Shown: positions 26,801 to 39,873 of the stretch, one piece after another
Numbering within the stretch: the first letter of the stretch is position 1
How the letters are laid out: each line of letters starts with the position of its first letter
DNA from: Dicaeum eximium
Taxonomy: Eukaryota; Chordata; Aves; Passeriformes; Dicaeidae
Length of the DNA stretch: 64,000 nt
Assembly (NCBI GenBank): GCA_013396995.1
Contig: VWZP01008346.1
Coordinates: 441,874 to 505,873 of the forward strand
Reading direction: 5' to 3'
Notes under the pieces: generated by a model
Database searches by the model: none
Told to the model about the DNA's origin: nothing
What the model saw: only the letters and a program-made list of their open reading frames with translations
Translations under genes and position numbers: made by a program

Positions 26801-29800
26801 TTCTTTGTGTTAATACTTGAGTTTGAACTTAACATAAATATATCTAAGAACAACAATAACAAAAAGAATAGGCTGTCCTGAGTTTCTGGCCCTGAGTTTC
26901 TTTAACTTCCCATAGAGCTAAATGTAGAGGAGTAAAAAGAATAGACAGTGGAGTTTTATTGCTTCAGTGTTCTACTTGGTGTGTGCTAATTTGTCATCAT
27001 TATGCTACAAAGTGCCACAATCTCTTTTGCCATGACTAAAGCTGCCTGTGTTACAACAGCACAGCTCTCTGCTGCTCCTCCTTAGAGAATTTTGCACAGC
27101 GCATTATTGCCATCCCAGAATCTAGGAACTTTCTTGCTATCTGTCAAAACTGGCCCTTAATGGCATTGTTCAGGAAGAGGGCTTTGGAAGGAAGGTTTCT
27201 GGCATTGTCCCACTTACTCCACAACAACTTCCAAATGCACCTGGTCCAAGTAGCCTGGTTTCCATGGCCATGTAGTACTGTGGGGAACTGGAAATGGAGC
27301 TGGTGACCTATAATGAAAGATCAAACTGCCCTGCCATGTCAAGGGATTGCTCAAGAAATTTATACGGGCCTGGGACCTGTTAGATTATGGAAAATGCTGA
27401 ATAATCTACCTAGTTTGTCCTTTATGTAATTGGGATGTGCTGTAAAGAAACAGCAAAGAACCAAACCCAGTTGCCACTTCTGGTACCCAGCTCTGAAAAG
27501 CCTTGGGAAATGTAATTGCAGGCCAAAACTGGAAACAGACATAATGATGAATAGTCATTGAGTCTGCAATTTAATGTTTTCTTTGAACTAAAAATAATCT
27601 GTTAATAATGACCGAATCTTGCTGGGTAATGAACTTGTGAAAAATCTTGTCTTTAATTGCCCTGTGTTATGTTTCTAGATTCTATGATGTGTTTTGCAGT
27701 GGTTGATTTGATATAACTTTAATAAACTGACTGGTTCTCAGTGTTTAAGGAGAGCTCAGCATAACTAGTTCAAGCTAAATTGCTTCAGTGAGCATGTAAC
27801 AGTAAATCAAATAGTTTCTGTGCTGCTTCAGAGGAGATTCTATTTTCTCTCCTCTTTTTTCCCCCCGTTGCTTTGCTAATGTTCTGAAATTAGCACCCTG
27901 TCTAAGGCTGCAGTTGGGTAACACTGACTGAAATTTTTCTGTCTCTTCCTGGTGAAAGGGAGTTGAAATTCTTAAGATGACTGGCACATGATGGTAGTTG
28001 AACTGTTCATCTCATATATGCTCAGTGATCTGCAAGCATAAAGGCTTTCACTACCTCTCATGGCTTAGGCTGCTTACAGACCTAAGCTGTATGGTTTTTG
28101 CCAGGTGTTTCCTGTTGGTATGCATCATAAGTCATCAAAAAAGAAAAAAAAACCCAACAGATTAAATACTTCAGAGCAATTAACTAAGCAAGTAAGAAGT
28201 GTTATTTTCGTAAGATAAAAGTTTATTATTTTTTAGTACATACAATTTGAGAAATGCATGACACACAGATTGTATGAATTTTGAAGTCTGGGGTACACTT
28301 TTCTGTAAAAAGTAAACAAAAAAATAGTCTTATTACCACACAAAATTAATCATGAAGCCTTTTCACTTTTTTCCCCCTAGCGAAGTTGTATAGCACAATA
28401 AATAAATAAATATTTTTATTTTTCAATGTAATTGTGTGTTTTCTCAAAGTTTGACTCTTTCCTGTGAAGCAGTAAAGAGCACAAGAACTCTTGGAGAGAG
28501 TTGGTGTATTGGAGGGAGAATATGATGTATTCTTTGCAATTTGATGGATTGATTAAAAAACTCCCCCTTGAGCCAGTATGTTTCCTGAAGGCAAGTGAAA
28601 AGGAGAAAAAAACTTCAAAATGTTGAGAGCACCAGTGTTTTCTGTGAGAAATTTTATGAGCATTTTCACCAGTCAGTTTTACAAGTTAGATATGCTCTGT
28701 AGAATCCTTATGACCAACCGATGTCATCTTATGCTGGTGCCTGGTACAAGGAACTGCTGCTTTTGGAAAAGGCAAATCTTCTTCAAGGGTGTGAAGGGAA
28801 GTTCTGGGCAGTCAGGTTCAGCAATACCAGTTGAATTTGATAGATGTCTGTTTTCCTTATTTTCTACCATCAACCTAGCTTTGTCCTTGAGCAAATCCTC
28901 ATGTGCTCACTCTGTCTTCCTATTTCATTTCTTAACCTCCGTGCTGTCAACTGGATGTTTGTTGGGACAGATGCAGTGTCATTCTGTATTAATAGTAGTG
29001 CTTGGAGACCTTGAGTGGAGCCTTCAGGCACTAATGTGCTTTTGCTGGTGAGATGATATCATAGTGGTACAGAAATGACTATACTGTTTGAAACCTCTGA
29101 GAATGCCAAGCATGGAGTAGCTGTGACATCTGTCCTCAAAAATTAACCTTAACACCAGCACTCAGTATGGTATCAGAAGTCTGTGTTAATGTTTCAGTGG
29201 GCAAATAGTTGTACTATGAAGCCTAAAGGAACAACTTATGTCTAAATCCAAGTAATGTGTTTCAATACTTGACTGTTCATTAAACTCTGTGGGTGCTGAA
29301 TTTAGTATACAGCAATTAATACTTCTCATGTCTAAAATATAGCAAGCTCCTTGAAACTTTGAGGATGATAAATTGTCCCTGAATTGAAGCTGATACTCCT
29401 ACACTTCCATGTTTCCCTTTGTTGCACGTGAAGGCTGCTGAAGGTACAGTGTTCTGCTGTGCAAGGAATGGGTGGAAGAGTTAAAAGGTAAGAGGCAAGG
29501 CAGGTGCAAGTGAGGAGCAAGTTCTGGCCCTGCCACAGCACCCACTGCTAGTGTTTAAGGAGTTATCTGAGTTGTATAACCATGGCAGTATATCACTGGA
29601 TCTGTGTTTCAGTGAAAAAGTGAGTAAATGTGTGGGCAATGGTTGCATAAAATAGGTTGCAAGTATGTTTTACTGTTTCGCATGCAATGGCTAAGTCCTG
29701 GTGCTTCTTGGTTTGGGTCTTGAGCTGGTTAGACATGCATGGGTGTAAAAGGAAGAGGTGCAGTCGCTGTGGTTTTGGCTGGGGAGGAGGTAGGTAGGGT

Positions 29801-32800
29801 GTTAGGCTTTGTTCTCCCACCCTCAGCCTGCAGAGCTGACTGAAAGAGGGAAGTGCGCTCTGTGCCTTTTTAAGGTCTTGTGCTTCTGATGCCACGTTTT
29901 TGTGGTAGTTTTCTACAGTTCCCTCCTTGTTAGCTTTGATGCAGAACTAGGTAAATGTCCTGTCAAATGAATTTAATGGCAGTGCCACTTAAATTAGCAA
30001 GGAGCTGGAAGAACAGGGGTGTAATGCAGTAGGCATTCTTTGCGGACTCTCTGTGAACCGTTCTAGCTGCTGAGATGACTTTTCTACTAAGTCAGCCCAT
30101 ACTTCAGCCTCAGAACATGTTGTTCAGTGTTTTGGCAGCTTCATGCAATAAAGATACAGGGAAAGTTGTTGATATTTTTAATCTTGAGGAAGCAGTAAGT
30201 GGCAGGGTGATCCTGCAAGGGAGCAGTGCCTTCCTTCCTCACGTAACCTTTAGTGCTTTTACTGTTGTGGTGGTCAAGGATCAGAGTGTAGCATTATTGT
30301 TGTATCATCTGCTCTGAAATTGGGCCAGATGAAAATTCTAGTTTGTTACTTCAACCTTGGTTATATTTGAGAAGAGCTTAGATAATCTTCTGCAATAATG
30401 TGTTACCTTAACATGCAGTTATATCTGTAAAATAAGTTGTGGTGAAATGTATTCGCCCTTTCAGAGACATGGCCAAGCTTTACCTCTGGGTATCCGGTGT
30501 CAAACCACAGTGGAATCTCCTAAGAAAAGGAAAAGGTTGTAGGGCTTTCCCATGCAAAGTATTGCTGACTGTAATTTCTTTTTGTACTTCAGAAGTTGAA
30601 TTTCTTGAGCAATTGGAGCTATTTTTACAGTGAATAAACTTAACTTGTGTGCAGCTAAGTTCAGAAATGGCTTTTTCCACTTTGAGAGAAATGCTGTGGA
30701 ATGCTTTTCCTTTTTATTTAACTTTTGCAGGCTGTCTTCTTTAAGTCAATGGCAATACTTTGGTGGTATTTGCTGGGGGAGGAAAAAAAGGTTTGTAAAA
30801 GGAAATTTAAAAACTTTAAAGCAGAATAATAAGATGTTACTCTTGATTGCTGACATAGGATTCACTCTTTCAAAAAAATCTGATCTTTCAGTGCAGCATC
30901 CAGTGGATGTGACCATAAAGATATCAAAATTTGCATGGAGCTGAAAGCCACGAGATACATGCCAGTTACCTTGGATGGTTAGGGGGACTTCTGAGCATCA
31001 GTTGCAATCAAGAAGAGGCAATAATGGAAATCTTGCATTTTTGTCACAGTGCCACAGAGTGATATTCAGGCTGGTGTGACTGGACTTAGAACTGAAAGCT
31101 GAATTTAGGGAGGCTTGAAGGCACTCAGCTTGCTCGGAACTCTAGCCAGCTCAAAAAACATTGAAAAGACCCAAGAGACCCAGAAATCTTAGCAAGTCTG
31201 TCACCAATGAGAGATATCTTCAAACAGGCACTTATCAAAACAATAGTCACCATTTTTGGGTCCTCAGATTTTCCTGTTCAGTGTAAGAGCTTCAGGAATG
31301 GATTCACTGTTTGCAGCTGTTTTCAGATGAATTATGGAAATGCCGATATACTGGAGGTGTTTTAAAAAAATCGAGACTGTGACGTTGAAATCTGAGTCAT
31401 TTGGGGTTTTTCTTGTTTTGGTTTTGTGGTCATAGCTAACTTATCTGTCTAGCTCCTTCCTTTATCTTCCTTCTACTTCTTTCAGCCAATTTCTTCCTGC
31501 ATGCTGTTTTCTGCCAGCACTTTTGATGCAGTCAAAATGCATTGCTTTTATTTTTCTGAGGTATTAGAAATAATATTTAGTTGCTGACAGTGCTCAGAAA
31601 CAGTGAAGAGCTGGCCAGTTAACAGGCAGTCTGATAAAACAGAAAATTTGCACTTCTCTGACAACACATATCCACCAGAATAATTACATTCTGTTCATGT
31701 TACAATATGACTTTCTGCAACCTTCCCAGCCTGCCACAGTACATTGCTTTAAAAAGCAATCCAGTAGTGCCATTGCCAATATTTGAAAGCTGAAAATCCA
31801 AGCAATATTCTGTTATTTTTCTGACCAACTATCATTGTCATTTATATACTGTTTCATCATGAAGTTGTTTTGGGTTTTTACATTTGCACCTTGTCCCTGT
31901 TAAAGAATTTGTTATATGCAGCAAATGCATGAACTTCTGTGCAGTCCTTTTGGGGAAATGTGGCTAAAATTTGTCAGTGTGAAGTGGAACTGTGCAAAAA
32001 CTTCTGTTCTGTTTCTTGTGTGCACACATATGTAAGTATGCACACGTCCGTGTTGAGAAAAGTACAAGTGTATATTAAAAAAATATTTTAATATAAATGC
32101 AAGTGTATATTCAAGTATTGATACTGTGTTTCCATCCCTGTATGGCTGCAGATGTGCTCCCTGTATTAGTTTCAAAAGGCAAGACCTGTAGCCTTTCAGC
32201 CTGGGGAGTCTGACTGTTCATTCTGATCTTCCCTGTGAAATACAGACTAAATGTTTTCTTAATGTTAACCCAGAGCTTTCTACTGCAGATGAAACTTGCC
32301 TTATGGTACACAGTGATAAAGCCTGAATAATCAGTGCTTTTTTTCTTTTAGACTGTTGGCTGAAATTCCAGACAAGTCTGGGTTTTTGAGACTTGGAAGA
32401 TGAAAGATTGGTGCATGTGAGACTCAGAATCTTAAGTCAGTGCCTGTAACAGTTAAGGAATATTTATAGATCATAAAATATTTTGAATATTTTTTAATAC
32501 TTAATATATATTGATCTAAAATTAAATATCTTTAATATATTTAACAAATCTACAGTATTAATATAAATAAATATATCTTCATGTTCTAGGAGAGGCTTTG
32601 GAGCTCCCAGTAGGTGAAACCCACTGCATAAAGTAACAACTGTTTTGTCTTTGGTGCACTACTGCACAGAAAACTCAGTGTTTGGGACGATTTACATTAT
32701 TTCTGGAGCTTGGTCACATGAGATGAGATTCTAGGCCAAGGCTGCACACAATATTATATTTTTGTGCTGAAATAAATAACTTGTCATGTGCTGCAGGATA

Positions 32801-33043
32801 CTTGCTGAGAGGAGGTCTTCTATGGTGGCATGCTCATCTTCAGTTTCCTTCAGAATCAAATCTGTGTTTGGAGAAAACTTATGTATTTTATTTGAGATGG
32901 ATCTCAACCACTGTATTCCATTACATGCAGATTGGCTTAAGTGAAGCATCTTTGTTGGTAGGTGCTGACAATGTGTCCTGAAGATACTTGTACTTGGCAA
33001 ATTAATTTTAATGTTGGTATCTTGTTTCTAGAATACAATATTT

Positions 33044-33060
33044 AAAAAAAAAAAAAAAAA
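33044..33060. repeat. Poly-A run (17 A)
   Basis: A homopolymer of 17 A. No retroposon body, target-site duplication or processed transcript is recognisable upstream, so it is listed only as a simple repeat. Confidence 0.9.
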
Positions 33061-35855
33061 GGTTTTTCTTTATATGTGCTTCAGCTAATTTCTTGCCATA
33101 TAAGTAAGGGTATTGGCAAGAAGAAAAAAAACAGGTGAAGTATCTAATAAAAATTAAACTTTGACACTTTTTCCTCTTGTTTTGACCTCAGTGTTACGTG
33201 TTATGTGTTCTACTTCCCTGCAGTCTTCTCAGGAAGGGAAGGAACAGAGCTACATTCAGGAGTCTCTTCAATATACCTTTTCTGTCTGTTGCTGTCTTTT
33301 CCTTTCCATTGGCTTTTTGTCTTGTTTTTTATATTTTATTATTATTATATTATGCTATACAGTCCTTATAGGAATTGATAAAACCATATAAAAATGCAGG
33401 TTTTATGGAGCCTGGGGGAAAGGAGGCCACAAGATCCCAGTCACTGGGTGTGCTCAGTTGGGATGGGTAGCTCTGGGTTCTAATACCCTCTCAACAGATG
33501 GTACTGGTGTTCTGGCCAGTGGCTTTAACTCCAACTACAAGAACAACCAGTAGAGCAAGGGATATGCCTGCCTTTGGCAAGGGATGCTGAGATCTTCCAG
33601 GCATCAGATTCTGCTCTGGGATTTTGCAGAGTTCATAATGCCACAGCATAATGCAGTTAATACTGTAATAATGTAATACTCTATTGCAGCTGTTGTGTCA
33701 CCTGATTATGGGAGAATAAAGGGTTTACAGCATTTTGGAAGCCTGCAGGGCTTGACACATCGACTTTGTATCAACTAAATTGCATGTCTGATAATTTCTG
33801 ATGATGTCTCTTGCTGCTGTACGTAAGGAGCAGGAGGGACCCTCTGCATGTGGCCCCCAAGGGAGGTGGCTCCCCCAGGAGCAGGGGCCCTTGGCTTCGG
33901 TCCCAGCTGTGAGCTCTGGTCTCAGCAGATGACAAGCTGTTCTGGGCTTTGCCCCATGGGCTTGCTTTAACCAATTAGGCTGCAAACAGTGGGCTGGTGG
34001 GACAGGTGCAGAGCTGCTGTCTTTGTGCTGCAGCCAGGTGCCATTTAATTGTCCCAGTCCCTGAGTAAGACTTGGCCATGTCTCAGCTCTCAGTTCTGCT
34101 GCTGCACTGCCAAGTTGGGTCTCATGGCCTTAAGGAAATGAGGACTTGAGAGACAGCTCTCAGCATCTGGACTTCTCTTGGTCATGATATAATGGGGTTA
34201 GTTTCAAACCTCAACATGGTTCATAGCCTAACGTTGCTTTCTTAAAAGAAATTTCTTGATGCTTTCCTGGAGTAAAGATTTCTGGTCTGAGCTGGCATAT
34301 CTTGCTTGTTACAATGTTATTAATATCGAGGTGACAGGAAAAACTTTTAAGTAGGAACCCGTATTTCAAAGGATTGATTCCCTGGGATTTTGCAAGGAGA
34401 ACCTTTGTGTCTGTTGAGTTGCCTCTTACCAGAACAAGAACTGAGGGTTAAGAATGTTTTGGTTTGTTAAAATTTTTGGAAATCTGTTTTAGAATAACAA
34501 TTTTTCATTGTTCAGAAGAAGTAAGAAATGATTATTCGAATGCTGTACTTAAAGGGAAGTGCTAGACTTTAGGGCTTGTAAACTTCCTAAATAGAATTGC
34601 AAATTAAGTGTGTTTGCTTATCCATATGCTTATACTTACTCACTTGGTTTAATAACTGCAAATGTTGTTTACCTGTAACTTCTTCAAATGAATATATTTG
34701 TTGCTTATATGTAACTCAGTTGTTTTTTTGTTGAGATAATCCACTTTTATTATAGTAAATCATTTAAGAAGCTACAACTGGGGGGTGTTAGAGGCAAAGG
34801 ATAAGCAGAGTAATGATAATGTTATTTGCAGTGCTAGGGAATTGAATTGAAAAGATGTCTAGGTATTTCCAGCAGGCCATCTCTTCTGATCAGTGCTAAA
34901 AAGGCAGTCTCTGGGTCTAAAGTGATGATGAAGTACCATGTTGATTCAAGCTGCTTGAGTTAGACTGTCAGTCACATCACAGGTAGCCTATATATGGAAA
35001 GGATTGAATATATATGTTAATAAAATAGAGCTATTTAAACTTTTATATTTAGAGTCAATGGATTTTAATCTGCATTTATTTTAAGATTTTTTTTTTAAAA
35101 ATTCATCGTGCTCCACCTGTTTTGTTCAGCCCTGGATCGGATTCACACTACCTTTTTTAGTTTTGTTTCAACTGTGGCTCTGGCAGTACCGATTCTACCC
35201 AGAAGTTACATAGTCCATGATCATCCTACCTCTAGGGGAGAAGGTGAAGAGCTTTGCATGCTCTGTTGTGCTTATGTCTGCAGTCTCCATTGCACAGCGC
35301 ATGAATAATACCAGAAAGTCTGTCCAAGGTCTACCTGCTCCTTTTTTATGATGAAATACCATGAAACAAGGGCAGTGGAAATAATTTCTTATTTACCCAC
35401 GCGTTTCTCTCCAGTTAAATTCTCTGCCTAGAGAAGCAGCTGAAAATAGTTGGTGCTACTTTGTTTTACAGTTGCCCACATGACTCCTTTCCTTCCTGCA
35501 GGCCTGTAGAATCAAGGCATGGATTTTAGCCTTCACAACACATGTGCAGTGATGTGAAATTCTATTTATGTGCAGAGGGTTACTAAGTAACAGTTGCTGA
35601 GGGAAATGCAGTCTTTAACTGTGTGACGTCTGTGCACTTAAAATTCCCAGCCGAGTAGTGCATTAACATAGATTTTGCACATTAACTAATGGGATTTGCT
35701 GTGGGCAGTGGGAGCAAAACCTTGGGAAACAACAGTGTAGTTTAAGGAATTGTAGTCTCTGCAGCCTGACCCTGTGGACAGGAGATGAAACCCAGTTTTT
35801 GCTCTTCCACCTCATCCTCTCTGTACCACACCATAATTAAGGACCCTGACATATT

Positions 35856-36095
35856 TCATAGAATCAGAGAATATCCGAGTTGGAAGGGACCCACCGAGTC
35901 CAGCTCCTGGCCCTGCACAGGACATCCCCAAGAATATCACACCATGTGCCTGAAAGTGTTGTCCAGACATTTCTTGAACCCTCTCAGGCTTGGTTCTGTC
36001 TGGTGCCTGGCCACCTGCCTACATGCAGAACCTTCTCCTTATACCCAGCCTAAACCTCCCCTGACACAGCATCAGGTAATTCCCTTCTCTACCAT
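35856..36095 (-). mobile_element. CR1 LINE, 3' end copy
   Basis: The left end TCATAGAATCAGAGAATATC followed by GAGTTGGAAGGGACCCACC is the reverse complement of the CR1 3' terminus, which ends in ATTCTATGA-type repeats. It continues through 'GTCCAGACATTTCTTGAACC' and 'AACCTTCTCCTTATACCCAG', the usual order of the CR1 3' UTR. The element is 5'-truncated, as most CR1 copies are, and has no coding capacity. Its right end abuts a different CR1 region (36100-36335) with the intervening consensus missing. Confidence 0.88.
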
Positions 36096-36099
36096 GGAG

Positions 36100-36335
36100 G
36101 AGAGATCAGTGTCCGCTTCATTTGCCAGCTTCCAGTCAACTGGGACCTTTCTAGATTCCCAAGACAGTTGAAAAATCATTGAGGGAGGTCTCACGGCAAC
36201 ATCGGGCAGCTCCTTGAGTATCCTGGGATGAATCCCCATTAGGCACCATAAACTTGGAGGGACCCAGCTGAAGAAGCAAGTCCCCCCTGGGTTCAGGTTG
36301 GCTGGGAGTTTATAACTCTTGCATTTGTGGTCCTA
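36100..36335 (-). mobile_element. CR1 LINE fragment from a more 5' part of the element
   Basis: On the minus strand this resembles an upstream CR1 segment. Diagnostic stretches are 'TTGCCAGCTTCCAGTCAACT' at about 36121, 'CCCAAGACAGTTGAAAAATC' at about 36157, and 'CAGCTCCTTGAGTATCCTGG' with 'GATGAATCCCCATTAGGC' at about 36208-36245. It lies in the same orientation as the CR1 3' end immediately to its left, so the two are either one internally deleted insertion or a young copy beside an older one. No intact frame. Confidence 0.65.
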
Positions 36336-38104
36336 CAGTTCACGGCTCTGGAGGTTCTATTTTAAACATTTGTGTGTATTTTAATATTTGTTTGATATTT
36401 GTGTGTGTATTTGTATTTATGTCTATATCTGTCTGTAGATAAAAAGGATTCCACATGTAATCAGTTTGTTTTGTGTGCGTACCTTCCTTCAGGGGAAGGA
36501 AAGTTGAGTGGCAAAAAACCAAAAAGAGTTGGGGATAGATTGTTGATAATGCAAGGGGAAACTCCCCTTGAGCTGTGTCTCTTCTATTAATTCTGCTTCT
36601 AATTTTTCATAGTCTATCAGAGGATTTGTTTTTCCTAAGGATTTTTTTTTTCAATAAATGTTACTTGGGAAAGGTCATATGTCTAGCCTTGAAAATGAGC
36701 TTTTGTATTGGAAAAGATTTTACTTAAATGATCAACCTTTCCTTTAAATCACACCTAAGATGACTAACAGTGGAGCTTTGAACCGAAGACCTTTATATGC
36801 TGATAAAGATGATTTGTTGAACTTTCATGAAGTCTTACAGATTTTAACTAATTTCTCTATTACCAGGCTCCTTTTTTGTCTGAAAATACTTGGAGTATAG
36901 GGAGAAGTGTGCATGTATGTAAATAATTATTGCAGTGGGAAGATAACATGAGTTTATCAGGTGGTATGATTTGCTCATTGTGGCTTAAGGAGATCTTAAT
37001 TTCAGTGAGGTTCCTATTTTAATGATGCCATTCTGTCAGAGTACCTAAAAGATGGGCAAAAAAGAAATTTTTATAATGAAGTATTATCCTGGTCCTTTTA
37101 TAAAAGTGTCATAAATATTTATCAGGCATATCTATTAATTATTTTCTTAGATTTTAATGGCATTGTTTTAGCTGAATCCAAGGATGTTTTTTGTTGATCA
37201 CTGAGAAATGCATTATGGCCAGGAGTTATTTACCTGGGCTCTTCAGTAACCAGCATTGTCACTGTCATGGGAATAGTATCATAATTGGTCAACTGTGCAA
37301 AATCTAATTTATTTGCTTATGACAATTGTTTTTTAGTTTATTTTCTTCTTCTTTCTATGCAAATTAAAAAAAAAAAAACAAACCAGCAAACCAAGGAAAA
37401 GCCAAACGTAGTGATACCATCTCTGTAAAAGTTGGTTTGTTTTCTGTTCCTGGCATTATAAAGTCTCTTAACATTTTGATGGGGTATATTTCTCAAGTAC
37501 TGTCTGACTGCATTTTTTGCCTGTGTTTGAGAGAGTGTAGTATCTGAGGGCTTTTGTAGTCTTTGATGCAGTTCACTCATTTTGGTTTTGAGGCCAGAAA
37601 CTCTTCCCTGTGGAGAGAAATTGATCCTGAATTCTTCATTGTTCAGTGAAGCTCCTGTGTTTCTGTAGCTCTTTGTGATCAGCTGTGACTGCTCAAGTGG
37701 TTTTAAGCTGGTGTGTTGGCCACAGCTTTTCCCTCAGGAAGCTGTCATCACTGGTGGGAGTACTGACTCTGAGCAAAGTATCTTTTGAGTCTACAGAAGA
37801 AGCAAAACAGAGCAAGGGGAGAAAAATTGTCACACAATCGACACATCTATTCTTCCAAAGTCTTTTCTTGTTGCTCCATAGGGGCCCATTTCTCTTCTCT
37901 CAAATGGCCAAGTTCAGGAGAACTGGAGTTAAACCTATTTGCCAATTGCACCTGCTTTTCAGGAGCTGCTCATCAGTTCCAAACATCTGTAATGGAACAA
38001 TTTATAGTTGCTTAACTAAAATGGATTAAAAAAAAAAAAAAGGAACCTTTTCTGCAAAGCTATTTTCAGTCCATTTGACCCCTGCTGATCCTCATGAATG
38101 GAGT

Positions 38105-38680
38105 TAACCCATTTCAGCTGCAGAGTTTTGCATGTGCCTTTATTTGACTTGATGAGATTTTTGTTTGTTTACTTCTGTAGCCTGTCAAGGTCCCTGAAGA
38201 GCACCTTTGCCTCTGTGTGCTGACCAGTCCCCCAATTTATTATTACCTGGGTTTTTAATAAAGAAATTAAATTATACTGGAATTAAATGATACTGGCCTG
38301 TATTAAAAACCTGGGTTTTTAATAAAAAAATTAAATTATACTGGCCTTAGTGTTGATCCCTGAGGGATGCTGCAGCTGACTGACTGACAGATGGACTCTG
38401 TGCCATTGATTGCCATCCTCTGAGCCTGATGGTCCAACCCAGACTTTATCTCCTTGGTTTGCCTAGAAGGGTAGAGTGGCAGACTGTGGGAGGCTGTGTC
38501 ATAGGCCATGCTAAAGTCAGGGCATGGGATGTCAGGCTTTTCCCCTCCTCCACAGAACCAGTCCTTTCATCACAGGAGGCTATCAGGGGTTAGTCAGACA
38601 CCATTTGCCCTTGATAAATCCAAGCAGGCTGTTCCTAAACACCTTCTATCCATGGGGAAAAATTACTGTTAAAACTGTTA
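38105..38680 (-). mobile_element. Old CR1 LINE fragment with an internal duplication
   Basis: Minus-strand CR1 modules appear in order: 'GCAGAGTTTTGCATGTGCC' near 38120, 'AGCCTGTCAAGGTCCCTGAA' near 38179, 'GTTGATCCCTGAGGGATGCT' near 38351, 'GTGCCATTGATTGCCATCCT' near 38400, 'GCCATGCTAAAGTCAGGGCA' near 38506 and 'GGAGGCTATCAGGGGTTAGT' near 38575. These correspond to the reverse-transcriptase-coding 3' half of CR1. The copy is degenerate and interrupted at 38245-38344 by an AT-rich duplicated segment that is not CR1. Confidence 0.78.
38245..38344. repeat. 36-bp direct duplication inside the CR1 relic (spacing 64 bp)
   Basis: Copies at 38245-38280 and 38309-38344 both begin ACCTGGGTTTTTAATAAA and end AAATTAAATTATACTGG; they differ at one base (AAAGAAATT versus AAAAAAATT). 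The intervening 28 bases contain a further partial echo (AATTAAATGATACTGGCC). It looks like a local slippage-type duplication after CR1 insertion. Confidence 0.88.
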
Positions 38681-39104
38681 TGTCATCTAAAAAAAGAAAA
38701 AAAGCTAAGAATTTGGAATGCTGTGTATAAAGCATGTCTCTCATTTTACCAATGCATTATCACTCCTTCAATGTTAATGCAGAGGTTTCTGTTGAGTACA
38801 AAATGTACCTACCTTTGACAGTCTTTTATCCTTCAGTGAAGCACTGCACTTTTGAATTATTGACAAAAAAAAAGATACTGAGGCCTTCTTTCAGGACAAA
38901 TCCATATAAAAGAGAAAAGAGGTGTGAAGTGCACTTCCTAGTTGTATGATGATTCTTGATTTCCTGAAACCTTTCTAGAAAGATGGACAGTTGTCACAGA
39001 GCTACCAAGTATTGACAGATTGATAGCAGCCTGTATAGTGTAACAGTACAAAGTTAATGTTGAATGGTCACAGAAAAAAAGGCAATGCTGTTTGGCTGAA
39101 CTGT

Positions 39105-39300
39105 TGGTTAAGTTTTTGTTTGGTGGTTGTTGTTCTTTTGGGATTGGTGGGTTTTTTGGGTTAGGTTTTTTGGTAATTTTGTGGTGTTTTTGTTGAGGTT
39201 TTTTTTGTTATTGTTGTAGTTTTTTTAGGGTTTTGTGGGTTTTTTGGTTGGTTTTTTTTCTTTTTTTTGTTTTTGTTTTTGTTTGTTAGATAGCTATAAA
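39105..39300. repeat. G/T-rich low-complexity block
   Basis: About 195 bases almost lacking A and C on the + strand, with repeated GGTTTTTTGG, TTGTTGTT and TTTTTGTTTTTG runs. Comparable G/T-biased blocks occur at about 57690-57825 and 58215-58262. They create spurious long frames on the minus strand, which are not genes. Confidence 0.85.
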
Positions 39301-39610
39301 AGAGGAAAGATCTAAAGTTAGGCACTAGAGGAGAAGATGGAAGTTGAAGAAAAGAAGAAGTGTTCCTGCCTGGAGTTGAGGGGAGGTTTAGGTTGAACAG
39401 GTATGCTTGGTTCATGCTCCCCACCAGAGCCTGGGGCTTGCACAGATGATGACTATAAATAGTGCAAAGCAGCACTTATTTAAATCACCTTTTTTTTCTT
39501 TTTAACACATAGCTCTTGAATTTCAAAGCAATATTTCTCCTGAAGATGTAGAGTTCTGACTAGAACCACACCAATGAATCAAACTGTGGTAAATTGAACC
39601 ATCTCTGTAG

Positions 39611-39873
39611 TGATTACTGACAGGACCCAAGGTAATGGCCTGAAGTTGTGTCAGGGGAGGTTTAGGTTGGATTTTAGGAAAAGGCTCCTCACCCAGAGGG
39701 TGTTTGGGCACAGGAACAGGCACCCCAGGGAAGTGGTCATGGCACTAAGCCTGAGAGTTCAGGGAGTGTTTGGACAATGCTCTCAGGCACATGGTGTGAT
39801 TCTGGGCCAGGAGTTGGATGTGATGATCTTTGTGGGTCCCTTCCAACTCAGCATATTGAATGATTCTGTGATC
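39611..39873 (+). mobile_element. CR1 LINE, 3' end copy in sense orientation
   Basis: This plus-strand CR1 3' end runs from about 'GATTACTGACAGGACCCAAG' through 'TGTCAGGGGAGGTTTAGGTT', 'CTCACCCAGAGGGTGTTTGG', 'GGGCACAGGAACAGGC' and 'GTTGGATGTGATGATCTTTG' to 'GGGTCCCTTCCAACTCA', ending in ATGATTCTGTGATC, the characteristic CR1 terminus. It is one of the better-preserved copies here. The 114-codon frame across it is non-functional CR1 sequence. Confidence 0.9.

Noticed and set aside
28620..29051. 143-codon plus-strand open frame in the 29-kb intron
   Set aside because: Composition looks random (Cys, Phe, Ser, Leu rich), with no family resemblance and no sign of a processed pseudogene.
39366..39399. 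Short CR1-like string (GAGGGGAGGTTTAGGTTG)
   Set aside because: Under 35 bases and flanked by unrelated sequence; the same module is convincingly present in the nearby copy at 39611-39873.
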